Part shown: piece after piece, positions 15,372 through 23,037 of the stretch | Numbering within the stretch: position 1 is the stretch's first letter | How the letters are laid out: every line of letters begins with the position of its first letter | Assembly (NCBI GenBank): GCA_035640455.1 | Contig: DASQWB010000138.1 | Location: 1-47,393 of the forward strand | Length of the DNA stretch: 47,393 nucleotides | Direction of reading: 5' to 3' | Origin: AC-50 sp035640455 | Lineage (GTDB): Bacteria; Actinomycetota; Thermoleophilia; Gaiellales; Gaiellaceae | The notes under the pieces: generated by a model | The model's database searches: none | What the model was told of the DNA's origin: nothing | What the model saw: the letters and a program-made list of their open reading frames with translations, nothing else | Translations under genes and position numbers: made by a program

Positions 15372-16381
15372 CATCTGGCAAGGTAGCGCGTCGCGCGGAC
15401 GCGAGCGAAATATCTGCGCTCCTCGACTCCCCTGAAGTAGCCGCTCTGATCGCGGAGCTTGAAGCCCTCCGCTGGACCGGCCGCAGGGGCTACGGGCCGC
15501 GCACGTTGGTAGGCGCGTGCCTCATCAAGAGCCTGTACGGGTTCACGACCTGGACGCGGGTAGCCGCGCTCATCGCCGACCACCCCGGCCTGCAACAGGC
15601 CATCGGCGGCTGCCCGAGCGTGTTCGCCTGCTACAGGTTCGCCACCAAGCTCCGCGAGCACTCCAACGTGCTCGCGGACTGCTTGGACAGGATCGCCGCC
15701 TCCCTGCAAGCCGAGCTTCCCGACATCGGCCAAGACGTAGCCATCGACGCGACCAACCTCGAAGCGTGGGCGAATGGCCACCGCCGCCTGTCGAAGAACG
15801 GCCCCGAACGGCTCCGGTACAGCGACCCGGACGCCTCCTGGGGCCACCGGAGCGCGATCAGCACCCGAGGCGCAGGCTCCTTCTACGGGTACAAGCTGAA
15901 CCTCGCCTGCTGCACCCGCACCGGCCTCCCGCTCGCCTGGCGTGTCGAGACGGCGCGCCGCAACGAGTCGCTGATGGTCGCTCCGCTCCTCGACACTCTC
16001 ATCCGACGCGGTTACAAGCCGGAGACGATGGCCGCTGACAAGGCGTACGACTCGAACCGTGTCCACGCCGAGTGCATGGAACGCGACGTGCTCCCGGTCA
16101 TCCCATTGAAGGGCGAGAAGGGACCACAGGTCGTCATGCCGATCATCGAAGGCGCAACCCGCTTCAACCCGAGGATTCAGCGGCACACGCCACGGTTCCG
16201 CGACCTGTACGCGGGCCGCGCCGCTATCGAGCGGGAGTTCGGGAACCTGAAACATCACTTCGGCTTGCCCCTCCGCGTTCGCGGCATTGAGCGGGTCGCG
16301 CTTCACACCGACCTCGTGATGCTCGCGCGGCTCGGGCAGGCGCTCGGCAGAGCGCGCCAGGCAGTACGACGCGCTGCGTAG
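15368..16381 (+). CDS. DDE transposase, IS5/IS4 type
   Basis: A 337-aa transposase of the DDE_Tnp_1 class. The triad reads Asp127 ('VAIDATNLEAW'), Asp224 ('MAADKAYDS') and Glu288 in 'YAGRAAIEREFGNLK', which fits the Y(2)R(3)E(6)K signature exactly. The N-terminal helical part (about 1-110) resembles the DUF772-like DNA-binding region of such enzymes. Length is normal and the frame is intact, so the element may be active. A leader with hairpins precedes it and stem-loops at 16414-16435 and 16460-16487 follow it. Confidence 0.92.
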   Translation: MASGKVARRADASEISALLDSPEVAALIAELEALRWTGRRGYGPRTLVGACLIKSLYGFTTWTRVAALIADHPGLQQAIGGCPSVFACYRFATKLREHSNVLADCLDRIAASLQAELPDIGQDVAIDATNLEAWANGHRRLSKNGPERLRYSDPDASWGHRSAISTRGAGSFYGYKLNLACCTRTGLPLAWRVETARRNESLMVAPLLDTLIRRGYKPETMAADKAYDSNRVHAECMERDVLPVIPLKGEKGPQVVMPIIEGATRFNPRIQRHTPRFRDLYAGRAAIEREFGNLKHHFGLPLRVRGIERVALHTDLVMLARLGQALGRARQAVRRAA

Positions 16382-16413
16382 CGCAGCGTCCGCTATCTCT
16401 GCAAAACTAAGGC

Positions 16414-16435
16414 CCGCTACTTCCTCGTGTAGCGG
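16414..16435 (+). terminator. Stem-loop after the transposase gene
   Basis: CCGCTAC (16414-16420) pairs with GTAGCGG (16429-16435) across an 8-base loop, 33 bases after the stop. No T run follows, so termination strength is uncertain. Confidence 0.4.
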
Positions 16436-16459
16436 CTTACAACAGTTCCGGAACTCATC

Positions 16460-16487
16460 GAGCCGTCCGGCGTCAACCGGGCGGCTC
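16460..16487. repeat. Eleven-bp inverted repeat inside the element
   Basis: GAGCCGTCCGG and CCGGGCGGCTC face each other around CGTCAA, with one G-T wobble. A 12-bp palindrome (AGTTCCGGAACT) lies just before it at 16444-16455. Possible roles are a terminator or a protein-binding site. Confidence 0.45.
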
Positions 16488-16592
16488 GCGCGTTTCGGGT
16501 GTCGTCTGGGGGTGTTGGTATCCCTTGCGGAGTAAGCCACGCCGCGCGCTTTGACGAGCAACCGGCCCTCAATCGAGGAAGGGAGCAAGGTC

Positions 16593-16832
16593 GTGGATCT
16601 GTTTGGGAAGCAGGACGCCCCCGGTACGTGGGACGGGTTCGAGTTCGGGCTGACGTGCGCGATGTGCGGCCATAGTTGGAAGCACCGGATCGCGGAGTGG
16701 GACAAGCAGCCTGCGGTTGGCGAGACGATCAACGTGACCTTTTCTTTCGCCTGCCCCAACTGCGGAACCGGAGGAACGGGGAAAGGCGCTCTCGTGAACG
16801 CTGGCCCGCCTGTCCTCGGGAATCAGAACTAA
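16593..16832 (+). CDS. Small zinc-ribbon-like protein (79 aa), passenger
   Basis: Begins MDLFGKQDAPGTWDGFEFGL and carries two CxxC knuckles, 'TCAMCGHSW' and 'ACPNCGTGG', about 37 residues apart, the pattern of a zinc ribbon. GTG 16593 is chosen because gaagggag lies 7 bases before it; a TTG at 16551 would add 14 residues. It lies inside the transposable element after the transposase, on the same strand. Zinc ribbons of this size often bind nucleic acid or act as protein adaptors. Its function in the element is unknown. Confidence 0.6.
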   Translation: MDLFGKQDAPGTWDGFEFGLTCAMCGHSWKHRIAEWDKQPAVGETINVTFSFACPNCGTGGTGKGALVNAGPPVLGNQN

Positions 16833-16940
16833 GCCGGAACTTCTCGCCGCCGCACTGAACGCTCCAGACGGTCGCGCCGTCGAGTTCTATGACAACTTCG
16901 TAGCGGTGCCCGCGCCATGTAGACCTCACGGCACGGCCTC

Positions 16941-16957
16941 CGTTTCGTAAAACTCTC
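16941..16957 (-). repeat. Right terminal inverted repeat of the element
   Basis: CGTTTCGTAAAACTCTC, the inverted partner of 14237-14253 with one difference. It is followed by CTAG, whose first three bases are also the stop codon (TAG on the minus strand) of the adjacent gene. Confidence 0.8.
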
Positions 16958-17275
16958 CTAGGCGTCCCAGCCCACGTCGTCGTGCGTCTCGAGCTTGCGC
17001 CAGAACGTGATCTCCGGCTCGCCCGTGACGCCGACCTCGCGCATCAGCGGCTCGATCTCGGAGCGCACCTGCTCGAAGAAGCGCTGGAAGCTCTCAGCGT
17101 CCGGCCACTCGTCGACGACCATGATCTTCCCGTCGGAGCCGTAGAAGCGGTGCGCGATGAGCCCGTGCTCCTTGGCGCGCTCGGCGATGGAGCGCATGCC
17201 CTCGGGGTTCTGGGCGGCGCGCCGCTCGAGCTCGTCCGGGTTCCCGGTCGCGCGGAAGGTCATGATCACCGACAT
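16958..17275 (-). CDS. Dimeric alpha/beta-barrel (antibiotic-monooxygenase-like) protein
   Basis: A 105-aa protein starting MSVIMTFRATGNPDELERRA. It shows the short beta-alpha-beta pattern of ABM/NIPSNAP-like ferredoxin folds, with 'GLIAHRFYGSDGKIMVVDEW' and 'DAESFQRFFEQV'. Such proteins are small dimeric enzymes or sensors; no catalytic residue can be assigned. A strong Shine-Dalgarno (aaggagg) precedes ATG 17275. The transposable element was inserted exactly after its stop codon, leaving the protein intact. Confidence 0.72.
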   Translation of the reverse strand: MSVIMTFRATGNPDELERRAAQNPEGMRSIAERAKEHGLIAHRFYGSDGKIMVVDEWPDAESFQRFFEQVRSEIEPLMREVGVTGEPEITFWRKLETHDDVGWDA

Positions 17276-17369
17276 GTGAGGCCTCCTTCGGATCGGACTG
17301 CGAAGCAGGCGTAGTTGTAACCGACGAGCGCGTCCGTCGTCGCGGGCATCGAGCGCCGCCCGTGCCGCT

Positions 17370-18401
17370 TCAGCGTCTCGGGCGCCACGCCGGTAGCGCC
17401 CACCAGATGCGCAACGTCCGGTCCGAGAGGACGGGTCGCGCCGGGCCGCCGCGTGCGCCTACGAGGAGCACCTCCGTCGCCTCGGCGTTGCCCGTCACGC
17501 GACCCCGCTGGAACGCGAGCAGCTCGCCGTCCGGCGACCAGGCGGGGACGCGCTCGTTCAGCCCGTGCGTGCGCGTGATCCGGCGTGGGCGGCTTGCGTC
17601 GGCGGCCGAGATGTAGAGCTCGTTCGCGAAGAAGGCGCGGTCACCGTACGAAAGCTTGCCGTTGCGAGCGCGGGGGCTGACGTACGCCAGCCGGCGACCA
17701 TCCGGTGAGTACGCCGGATCAGCCGCGTTCGGGACGAGCGCGCGCAACCCGGAGCCGTCACGCCGCACCGTCAGGATCGAGCCGCGGAAGGTGAGCGTCG
17801 CGGGTCGAAAGCGCGTGCGCGTAAACGCGACGAGCCGCCCGTCGGGAGACCAGGAGCCGGGAACGTCGATCTGGCCGTTGCGCGCCGGCAGGAGCCTACG
17901 CTTGCCGCGCCCGTCGGCGCGCATGATCCAGAGCGACGACGTGAGCGGAAGGCGTTCGCCGCGCTCGCGCTGCGCGTACACGATCGCCCTCCCGTTTGGA
18001 GCCCAGACCGGCGCGAAGGCAGCTCCGCTCGCGGTCAGGCGACGGAGGCGGGATCCGTCCGCATCGACGACGTACACGTCGGTTGTGCTGGAGAGCCTGC
18101 CGCGGCCGCGGCCACGGTCGAGCGTGAACGCGAACCGCCGGCCGTCCGGGGCCCAGCTTCCGCCCTGGAAGAGCGCGGGCTGGAGCGCACGCCGCCGGGA
18201 CTCGCCGACGACGACGCGCACCACGTGACCGTCCGCCCGCGCGAGCACGAGGTCGTAACGAGGTCCCTGCGTTGCCGTCGTGACGCGGAACACGAGGAGC
18301 TCGCCCGAGGCTCCATCGCTCGAAGAGCTGTATCCCGAGCCCAGAAGCGCTATGACGAAGAGGCCGATCACTACGAGCAGGACGAAGCGACATCGCAGCA
18401 T
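17370..18401 (-). CDS. Secreted TolB-like beta-propeller protein
   Basis: About 343 aa. It has an N-terminal hydrophobic segment (residues 5-22), then repeats ending in 'SWAPDGRRFAF', 'VWAPNGRAIVYA', 'SWSPDGRLVAFTR', 'AYSPDGRRLAYVS' and 'AWSPDGELLAFQR'. These are the PD40/WD40-like repeats of TolB C-terminal propellers. ATG 18401 lies 8 bases after the stop of the gene ahead of it. Probably a binding or scaffold protein outside the membrane; no catalytic domain is seen. Confidence 0.8.
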   Translation of the reverse strand: MLRCRFVLLVVIGLFVIALLGSGYSSSSDGASGELLVFRVTTATQGPRYDLVLARADGHVVRVVVGESRRRALQPALFQGGSWAPDGRRFAFTLDRGRGRGRLSSTTDVYVVDADGSRLRRLTASGAAFAPVWAPNGRAIVYAQRERGERLPLTSSLWIMRADGRGKRRLLPARNGQIDVPGSWSPDGRLVAFTRTRFRPATLTFRGSILTVRRDGSGLRALVPNAADPAYSPDGRRLAYVSPRARNGKLSYGDRAFFANELYISAADASRPRRITRTHGLNERVPAWSPDGELLAFQRGRVTGNAEATEVLLVGARGGPARPVLSDRTLRIWWALPAWRPRR

Positions 18402-18409
18402 CGAGGTCT

Positions 18410-19348
18410 TCAGCCGACCGCCGCGAGGATGCCTTTGGCGATCACGCGAGTGCGGCCGTGGGAGACGACCGCGAGCTCGTTCTGCGCGGTGACGGCCAGG
18501 AGGCGCCCGGTGCTCAAGCGCCGGAGGCTCTCGGGCGGTGCGGTCAGCGTGGCGAAGGCCCTCCGCGATCCGGAGCGGAGATCGACGGCGACGAGCTGCT
18601 GACGGCCGATGCAGCAATTCACGAGGACGACGAGCGTCGACGCGTTCAGAAACGCCGGCGCGGCCGGTGGAGTCCGGCCGAGCACCGGTGTATAGCCCGG
18701 GAGCGAGGGCTGGGACGAGAGCGTGGTCGCGGCCGCGACGTCGACGAGCCTGATCGTGCTCCCGTCGAAGACCGCGATCGTCTTGCCGTCGGGCGACCAG
18801 TTGATCACGAGGTCCGGCCCCGTTCCGCGCGGCACGCCGGAGTCGAAGGCGATCGCCTTGCTCGAGCCTGTTCTCAGGTCGCTGACGACGAGCGCGGTGC
18901 GGTCGATGATGTCGCCGGGGGGGCGGAGGGCGCTTGCCACGTACGCGAGTCGCGATCGATCGGGGCTCAAGACGGGACTCAGCGCGTCCCCGATGCGCTC
19001 TTTCGCCCCGGTTGCGAGATCGACCTCGTACAGCCGCGTCGGCCGACCGGGGACATAGACCGAGACGAAGGCGTGCCGCCGGTCGGGCGCCAGCTCGAGT
19101 GCCTGCGGCACGCCAGGTGCATGGGCATGTGGCAGCCGGCGGACGAGCCTGCCGGCTCGATCGAGCACGCGCAGCCGCCCGCGCCGGTCGCTGACGAGAA
19201 AGGCACCGCGTGGGACGAGGGCGCGTGCTCGTGCGCCGCCACCCGTCTGAGCCCGCGCATCGAGAGCGGGCGCGAGCGCGGCAGCAACCGCGAGCGTGGC
19301 GGCCGCGGCGCACGCGCGCGACCTCCACCTCTGTGACAGCGTCGACAT
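18410..19348 (-). CDS. Secreted beta-propeller-like protein
   Basis: A 312-aa protein with a signal peptide (AAAATLAVAAALAPALDARA). The mature part has strand-rich repeats such as 'GAFLVSDRRGRLRVLDRAG', 'SPVLSPDRSRLAYVAS' and 'VINWSPDGKTIAVFDG', again of the TolB/WD40-like kind but less regular. Two adjacent cysteines occur in 'VLVNCCIGRQQ'. It is transcribed just ahead of the TolB-like gene, so the two likely form an operon. Function unknown. Confidence 0.72.
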   Translation of the reverse strand: MSTLSQRWRSRACAAAATLAVAAALAPALDARAQTGGGARARALVPRGAFLVSDRRGRLRVLDRAGRLVRRLPHAHAPGVPQALELAPDRRHAFVSVYVPGRPTRLYEVDLATGAKERIGDALSPVLSPDRSRLAYVASALRPPGDIIDRTALVVSDLRTGSSKAIAFDSGVPRGTGPDLVINWSPDGKTIAVFDGSTIRLVDVAAATTLSSQPSLPGYTPVLGRTPPAAPAFLNASTLVVLVNCCIGRQQLVAVDLRSGSRRAFATLTAPPESLRRLSTGRLLAVTAQNELAVVSHGRTRVIAKGILAAVG

Positions 19349-19400
19349 CGCCCCAATGATGGACTGGGAATGGCCGGACCGGGGCTACAGTGGTGCAAGC

Positions 19401-19472
19401 GCCCCCGTAGCTCAGTGGATAGAGCAGCGGTTTCCTAAACCGCGTGCGCTGGTTCGATTCCGGCCGGGGGCA
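19401..19472 (+). tRNA. tRNA-Arg (anticodon CCU)
   Basis: The cloverleaf closes fully: acceptor GCCCCCG/CGGGGGC, D stem GCTC/GAGC, anticodon stem GCGGT/ACCGC around TTCCTAA (anticodon CCT at 19434-19436), and T stem GCTGG/CCGGC around TTCGATT, with discriminator A. CCU reads AGG arginine codons. CCA is not encoded. No integrase or attachment repeat lies beside it. Confidence 0.96.
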
Positions 19473-19498
19473 CTCGAGCCCTTGACCCGCATCGGACG

Positions 19499-20386
19499 TT
19501 GACGCGAGCCTTCCGCTGCGTGCTGCGTCTCGCTGGAGCAATGTGCGTGACCGCGATCGTGATCGTCGCTGCGTGCGGCGGCCGTGGCGACGAGGGCCGC
19601 TTGACGGGACTCATCGCGTTCTCCTCCGCCTCGAGCGGAGCCGACGGCTTCGCCGACGTCTTCGTCATTCGTGCGGACGGAACGCATCAAAGGAGGCTCA
19701 CGCGGCTTCGCGGCCCCGAGTTCGATCCCAGTTGGTCCCCGAACGGGGAACGGTTGGTCTATCGCGACTCACGCCGCGGCATCAACGAGAACGACGAGAT
19801 CTACGTCATGGACGCCGGCAGCGGCCACGGAACGAACATCTCGCGCAACCACGCCGACGATTGGTCACCGGCGTGGTCACCCGACGGGAGGTGGATCGCG
19901 TTTGCCTCAGAGCGCGCCGGCAGCCTCGATATCTGGCGCATGCGACCTGACGGCTCGCAGCAGGTCCAGCTGACGAAGCGCGGGCGGGACGAGTATCCGA
20001 CCTGGTCGCCCGACAGCAAATGGATCGCGTTCATGCGTCTCGGCGACATCTGGATCGTCCGCGCAGACGGCTCGGGCGCTCGTCCTCTTGTGAGCACGGT
20101 GGACGAGGAAGGGTGGCCCACGTGGTCGCCCGACGGGGAGAAGATCGCGTACGTCGTCGGGTACGAGCGCGAGCGGACAATCTGGATCGTCAAGGCCGAC
20201 GGCACAGGTGCCCGTGCATTGACGAAGCCGGGGCACGACGATATGGGCGTCGCCTGGTCGCCTCGGGGCGACGAGCTCGTATTCTCGCGCGACGGCATCC
20301 TGACGACGATGCGTGACGACGGGAGCGACGTTCGCAGCCTTGGTGTCCGCGGCTCGCTTCCCACGTGGACCGCGAGTGGGCAATAA
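19499..20386 (+). CDS. Lipoprotein with TolB-like beta-propeller
   Basis: About 295 aa. The N-terminus has a signal sequence with a lipobox-like 'VIVAAC' and then 'GGRGDEG', so it is probably lipid-anchored. Six PD40-type repeats follow, e.g. 'SWSPNGERLVYRD', 'AWSPDGRWIAFAS', 'TWSPDSKWIAFMR', 'TWSPDGEKIAYVV' and 'AWSPRGDELVFSR'. This is the third propeller protein in 3 kb. The start (TTG 19499) is uncertain; later in-frame starts would shorten the signal. It begins 26 bases after the tRNA. Confidence 0.76.
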   Translation: MTRAFRCVLRLAGAMCVTAIVIVAACGGRGDEGRLTGLIAFSSASSGADGFADVFVIRADGTHQRRLTRLRGPEFDPSWSPNGERLVYRDSRRGINENDEIYVMDAGSGHGTNISRNHADDWSPAWSPDGRWIAFASERAGSLDIWRMRPDGSQQVQLTKRGRDEYPTWSPDSKWIAFMRLGDIWIVRADGSGARPLVSTVDEEGWPTWSPDGEKIAYVVGYERERTIWIVKADGTGARALTKPGHDDMGVAWSPRGDELVFSRDGILTTMRDDGSDVRSLGVRGSLPTWTASGQ

Positions 20387-20471
20387 ACCAGCACCCGCGC
20401 CCGGCCTCTCGACGGCCGGCGGACGCACGCTCCGCGACGCACAGCGCACTTTCTTCGTATTCGCGCGGTGG

Positions 20472-21365
20472 CTAAAGCCGCGCGTGTTCGGCCAGCCAGC
20501 GCCGATTGCGGCGCTGGGCTTCGGCGGCCTCGGTCGCGTTCTCGCCGGGCCGCGGGATGCGGTCTTGCTCCACTGCCAGCCACCCCTCGTAGCCGCTCGC
20601 GGCGAGCTCCGCGAAGAACGCGTCGAGGTCGACGTCCCCGGCGCCGAGCTCGCAGAAGACTCCTCGCCGCCACGCTTCCTCCATGCTTACTCGGTCGGCG
20701 ACCACCGTCTCGAGCACCGATCGTCGATAGTCCTTCACGTGCACGTGGTCGATGCGCTCTCGCCAGTCGCGGAGCGCTTGTACCGGGTTGCCGCCGCCGA
20801 GCGCCAGGTGGCCCGTGTCCAGCAGCAGGCCCACGTCCGTCAGCTCGAGCAGGCGCTCGATCTCCCGCGGCGCCTCGACGTAGCTCGCGGTGTGGTGGTG
20901 GAAGGTCGGCTCGAAGCCGCGGCCTCGGGCCAGATCGGCGGCCCGCGCGACACCGTCGGCGAGCGCCCGCCAGCCCGCGTCGTCGAGGCCGACGCCCCGC
21001 CCCGGATGAGCCCACCGCTCCGGCGAGCCCGCGTCCGCCAGCACCGGCCGCGCACGCGCTCCCGCGGCCTCGAACAAGTCGAGGGTCGCCCCAAGCGCCG
21101 CCAGCCCCTCGTCGACATGCTCCCGCTCCCTGAAGCCGATCGGCACGAAGCCGGCGACGAGCTCGAGGCCGTGCCGCTCAAGCCGCTCCCGAAGCACCGA
21201 GCCCTCGCCGAGGTAGCCGGGCGGCCCGAGCTCGGTGCCCTCGTAGCCCGCGGCGGCGATCGCGGCGAGCACCTCCTCGGCGCCCGGGACGCTCGGCAGC
21301 CGCCCGACGGTCACCTCGAACGCGCCGTAGCTGCAGGGCGCGTTCGCGACGCGAATCCGGCTCAC
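20472..21365 (-). CDS. iolE: Sugar isomerase/epimerase-like TIM barrel, probable inosose dehydratase (IolE-like)
   Basis: A 297-aa protein of the AP_endonuc_2/xylose-isomerase-like fold. Typical segments are 'GYEGTELGPPGYLG', 'FHHHTASYVE', 'GLLLDTGHLALGG' and 'DHVHVKDYR' (metal ligands), ending with 'GWLAVEQDR'. The GTG start (21365) overlaps the iolB stop as GTGA. As the last gene of an iolD-iolC-iolB chain, the most economical role is dehydration of 2-keto-myo-inositol. IolI- or IolH-like epimerase activity cannot be excluded from sequence. Confidence 0.75.
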   Translation of the reverse strand: MSRIRVANAPCSYGAFEVTVGRLPSVPGAEEVLAAIAAAGYEGTELGPPGYLGEGSVLRERLERHGLELVAGFVPIGFREREHVDEGLAALGATLDLFEAAGARARPVLADAGSPERWAHPGRGVGLDDAGWRALADGVARAADLARGRGFEPTFHHHTASYVEAPREIERLLELTDVGLLLDTGHLALGGGNPVQALRDWRERIDHVHVKDYRRSVLETVVADRVSMEEAWRRGVFCELGAGDVDLDAFFAELAASGYEGWLAVEQDRIPRPGENATEAAEAQRRNRRWLAEHARL

Positions 21366-22156
21366 CCGACGAGCGGCACGCGGGGATCGGGCTCGAGTCC
21401 CGCCCACGCCCCGCGGATCCACGCCAAGTCGGGGTCGTCGGCCGCGGCCATCGAGCGGCGGTCGCCCGCGAGCGCGTTCAGGTAGTAGAGGTCGTAGCCG
21501 TGCGCAGCGGCCGTCGTGTGGTAGCCGAACGGCACGAGCATCAGGTCGCCGTCTCGCACCGTCTCGGTCACGTCGAGCCCGTGCCGCGGGCTGTAGAGCC
21601 GCTGCACCGCGAAGCCGCCCGTGCGGAAGTAGTACGTCTCCTCGAGCACCACCTCCTCCGGCGGGCGATCCTCGTCGTGCTTGTGCGGCGGGTAGCTCGA
21701 CCAGTTGCCGCTCGGCGTGAACACCTCGACGACGAGCAGGCGCTCGGCCGGGAACTCCGGCTTGAGGATGTGGTTGATCTGCCGCGTGGCGTTGCCGGCG
21801 CCGCGCACCTCGACCTCGACCTCCTCAGGCCGGACGAGCACCGGCTCGCGGCGGCGGTCGCAGGACGAGCCGCAGATCGCCACCTCCCCTTCGGCCTCCA
21901 CGCTGTAGGCCGTGTCCCGCGGGAGGTAGAGCGCCCACGGCAGGCCGGCGAACACGTCCTCGCGGCCGCCGAGCTCATACCGTTCGCCCTCGGCCTCGAC
22001 GCGGCAGCGGCCGGAGAGCGGCACGAGCGCGATCTCGCCGCCGTCGGTGTCCGACGCGAACGTGCCTTCGCGGACGCCGAAGTGCAGGTACCGCCAGCCG
22101 GCCGACTCCGGCGTCACGTGCGTCCACTCGCCGGCGCGAAGCAGGAGCTCGCTCAC
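21362..22156 (-). CDS. iolB: 5-deoxy-glucuronate isomerase
   Basis: A 264-aa bicupin of the KduI/IolB family, normal length. Diagnostic pieces are 'SGRCRVEAEGERYELGGRED', 'VFAGLPWALYLPRDTAYSVE', the metal site 'NWSSYPPHKHDED' with 'EEVVLEETYYFR', and 'GDLMLVPFGYHTTAAAHGYD' with a further His. It converts 5-deoxy-glucuronate to 5-dehydro-2-deoxy-gluconate in inositol breakdown. The GTG start overlaps the iolC stop (GTGA). Confidence 0.94.
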   Translation of the reverse strand: MSELLLRAGEWTHVTPESAGWRYLHFGVREGTFASDTDGGEIALVPLSGRCRVEAEGERYELGGREDVFAGLPWALYLPRDTAYSVEAEGEVAICGSSCDRRREPVLVRPEEVEVEVRGAGNATRQINHILKPEFPAERLLVVEVFTPSGNWSSYPPHKHDEDRPPEEVVLEETYYFRTGGFAVQRLYSPRHGLDVTETVRDGDLMLVPFGYHTTAAAHGYDLYYLNALAGDRRSMAAADDPDLAWIRGAWAGLEPDPRVPLVG

Positions 22157-23037
22157 ACGAGCGCCTCTTCGAGGTCCTCGAGCCGCGGCATCGCCTCCGA
22201 GCAGGCGAGCTGGGCGGCGACGATCGAGCCTGCGACGTTGCCGCGGCGTGCCGCCTCGACGAGCGACAGTCCCCTAAGCAGCCCCTGCCCGAGAGCGGCC
22301 GCGAAGGCGTCGCCGGCCCCGAGCCCGTTGACGACCTCGACGGGGCGGCCTGGCACGTCCGTCCCCTCGCCGTCTTCGACGACCGTGACGCCGCGCCCGC
22401 CGCGCTTCAGCACGAGCCGCCGCACATCGCCGAGCCGCGCCGCCTCGACCTCCTCCTCGTTGCCGACGACCACCTCGGAGGCCGCGGCTGCCTCGGCGGC
22501 GAGGACCGGATACTCCGCCGGCTCGCGCCACAGCGTCGGCCGCCAGTCGAGGTCGAAGATCGTCGTCCCGCGGTGCGCGCGCAGCGCGAGCAGCGTCGTC
22601 TCGCGGCTCGGCGACTGCGCGAGCCCCGTGCCGGTGGCGTAGAGGAGCGGCGCGGCGGCGAGCTCGTCGAGGTCGCAGTCCTCCGGCGAGAGCTGCCAGT
22701 CGGGGACGGTCGGCCGGCGGTAGAAAAGGATCGGGAAGCGGTCGGGCGGCCAGACCTCGCAGAAGGTGGGCGGCGTGAGCCAGTCGGGATCGGTGCGCAG
22801 GAAGCGCACATCGACGCCCTCGCCCGCGAGCCAGCCGCGGACGAACTCGCCGTGTGGGTCGTCGCCGACCCGTGACACGATCGCGACCCGCACCCCGAGC
22901 CGGGCGAGGCCTGTCGAGACGTTGCCGGCGAAGCCGCCGACGAAGCGCGTGTAGGTGCGGACGTCGCGGAGCGGCGTCTCGAGCTGGTTCGGGTAGAGGT
23001 CGATGCCGACGCGACCGAGGACGAAGGCCTCGGTCAC
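22153..23037 (-). CDS. iolC: 5-dehydro-2-deoxygluconokinase
   Basis: A 294-aa PfkB-family kinase. The N-terminal signature is in 'FVGGFAGNVSTGLARLGVRV'. The C-terminal signature with the anion hole and catalytic Asp is 'VNGLGAGDAFAAALGQGL'. 'ILFYRRPTVPDW' and 'FDLDWRPTLW' are characteristic of IolC. It phosphorylates 5-dehydro-2-deoxygluconate. The GTG start overlaps the iolD stop (GTGA), so translation is probably coupled. Confidence 0.92.
   Translation of the reverse strand: MTEAFVLGRVGIDLYPNQLETPLRDVRTYTRFVGGFAGNVSTGLARLGVRVAIVSRVGDDPHGEFVRGWLAGEGVDVRFLRTDPDWLTPPTFCEVWPPDRFPILFYRRPTVPDWQLSPEDCDLDELAAAPLLYATGTGLAQSPSRETTLLALRAHRGTTIFDLDWRPTLWREPAEYPVLAAEAAAASEVVVGNEEEVEAARLGDVRRLVLKRGGRGVTVVEDGEGTDVPGRPVEVVNGLGAGDAFAAALGQGLLRGLSLVEAARRGNVAGSIVAAQLACSEAMPRLEDLEEALV

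Larger units (their letters stand above)
14233..16961. mobile_element. IS5-like transposable element with passenger genes
   Basis: Inverted ends GAGGGTTTTACGAAACG (14237-14253) and CGTTTCGTAAAACTCTC (16941-16957) differ at one position in 17. Both are flanked by CTAG (14233-14236 and 16958-16961), a 4-bp target duplication of the YTAR type known for IS5-group elements. The 2721-bp interior has visibly lower G+C and contains a DDE transposase plus an unknown 288-aa protein and a small zinc-ribbon protein. Removing the element would leave the glucoamylase and the 105-aa protein as convergent genes 6 bases apart. Assignment to IS5 rests on the ends and transposase motifs only. Confidence 0.8.

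Noticed and set aside
19401..19472. tRNA-Arg as an integration site of a genomic island
   Set aside because: No integrase, no repeated tRNA 3' end and no change in composition on either side.
20401..20419. CCGGCC/GGCCGG hairpin after the lipoprotein gene as terminator
   Set aside because: Only a 6-bp stem without T run; such stems arise by chance at this G+C.
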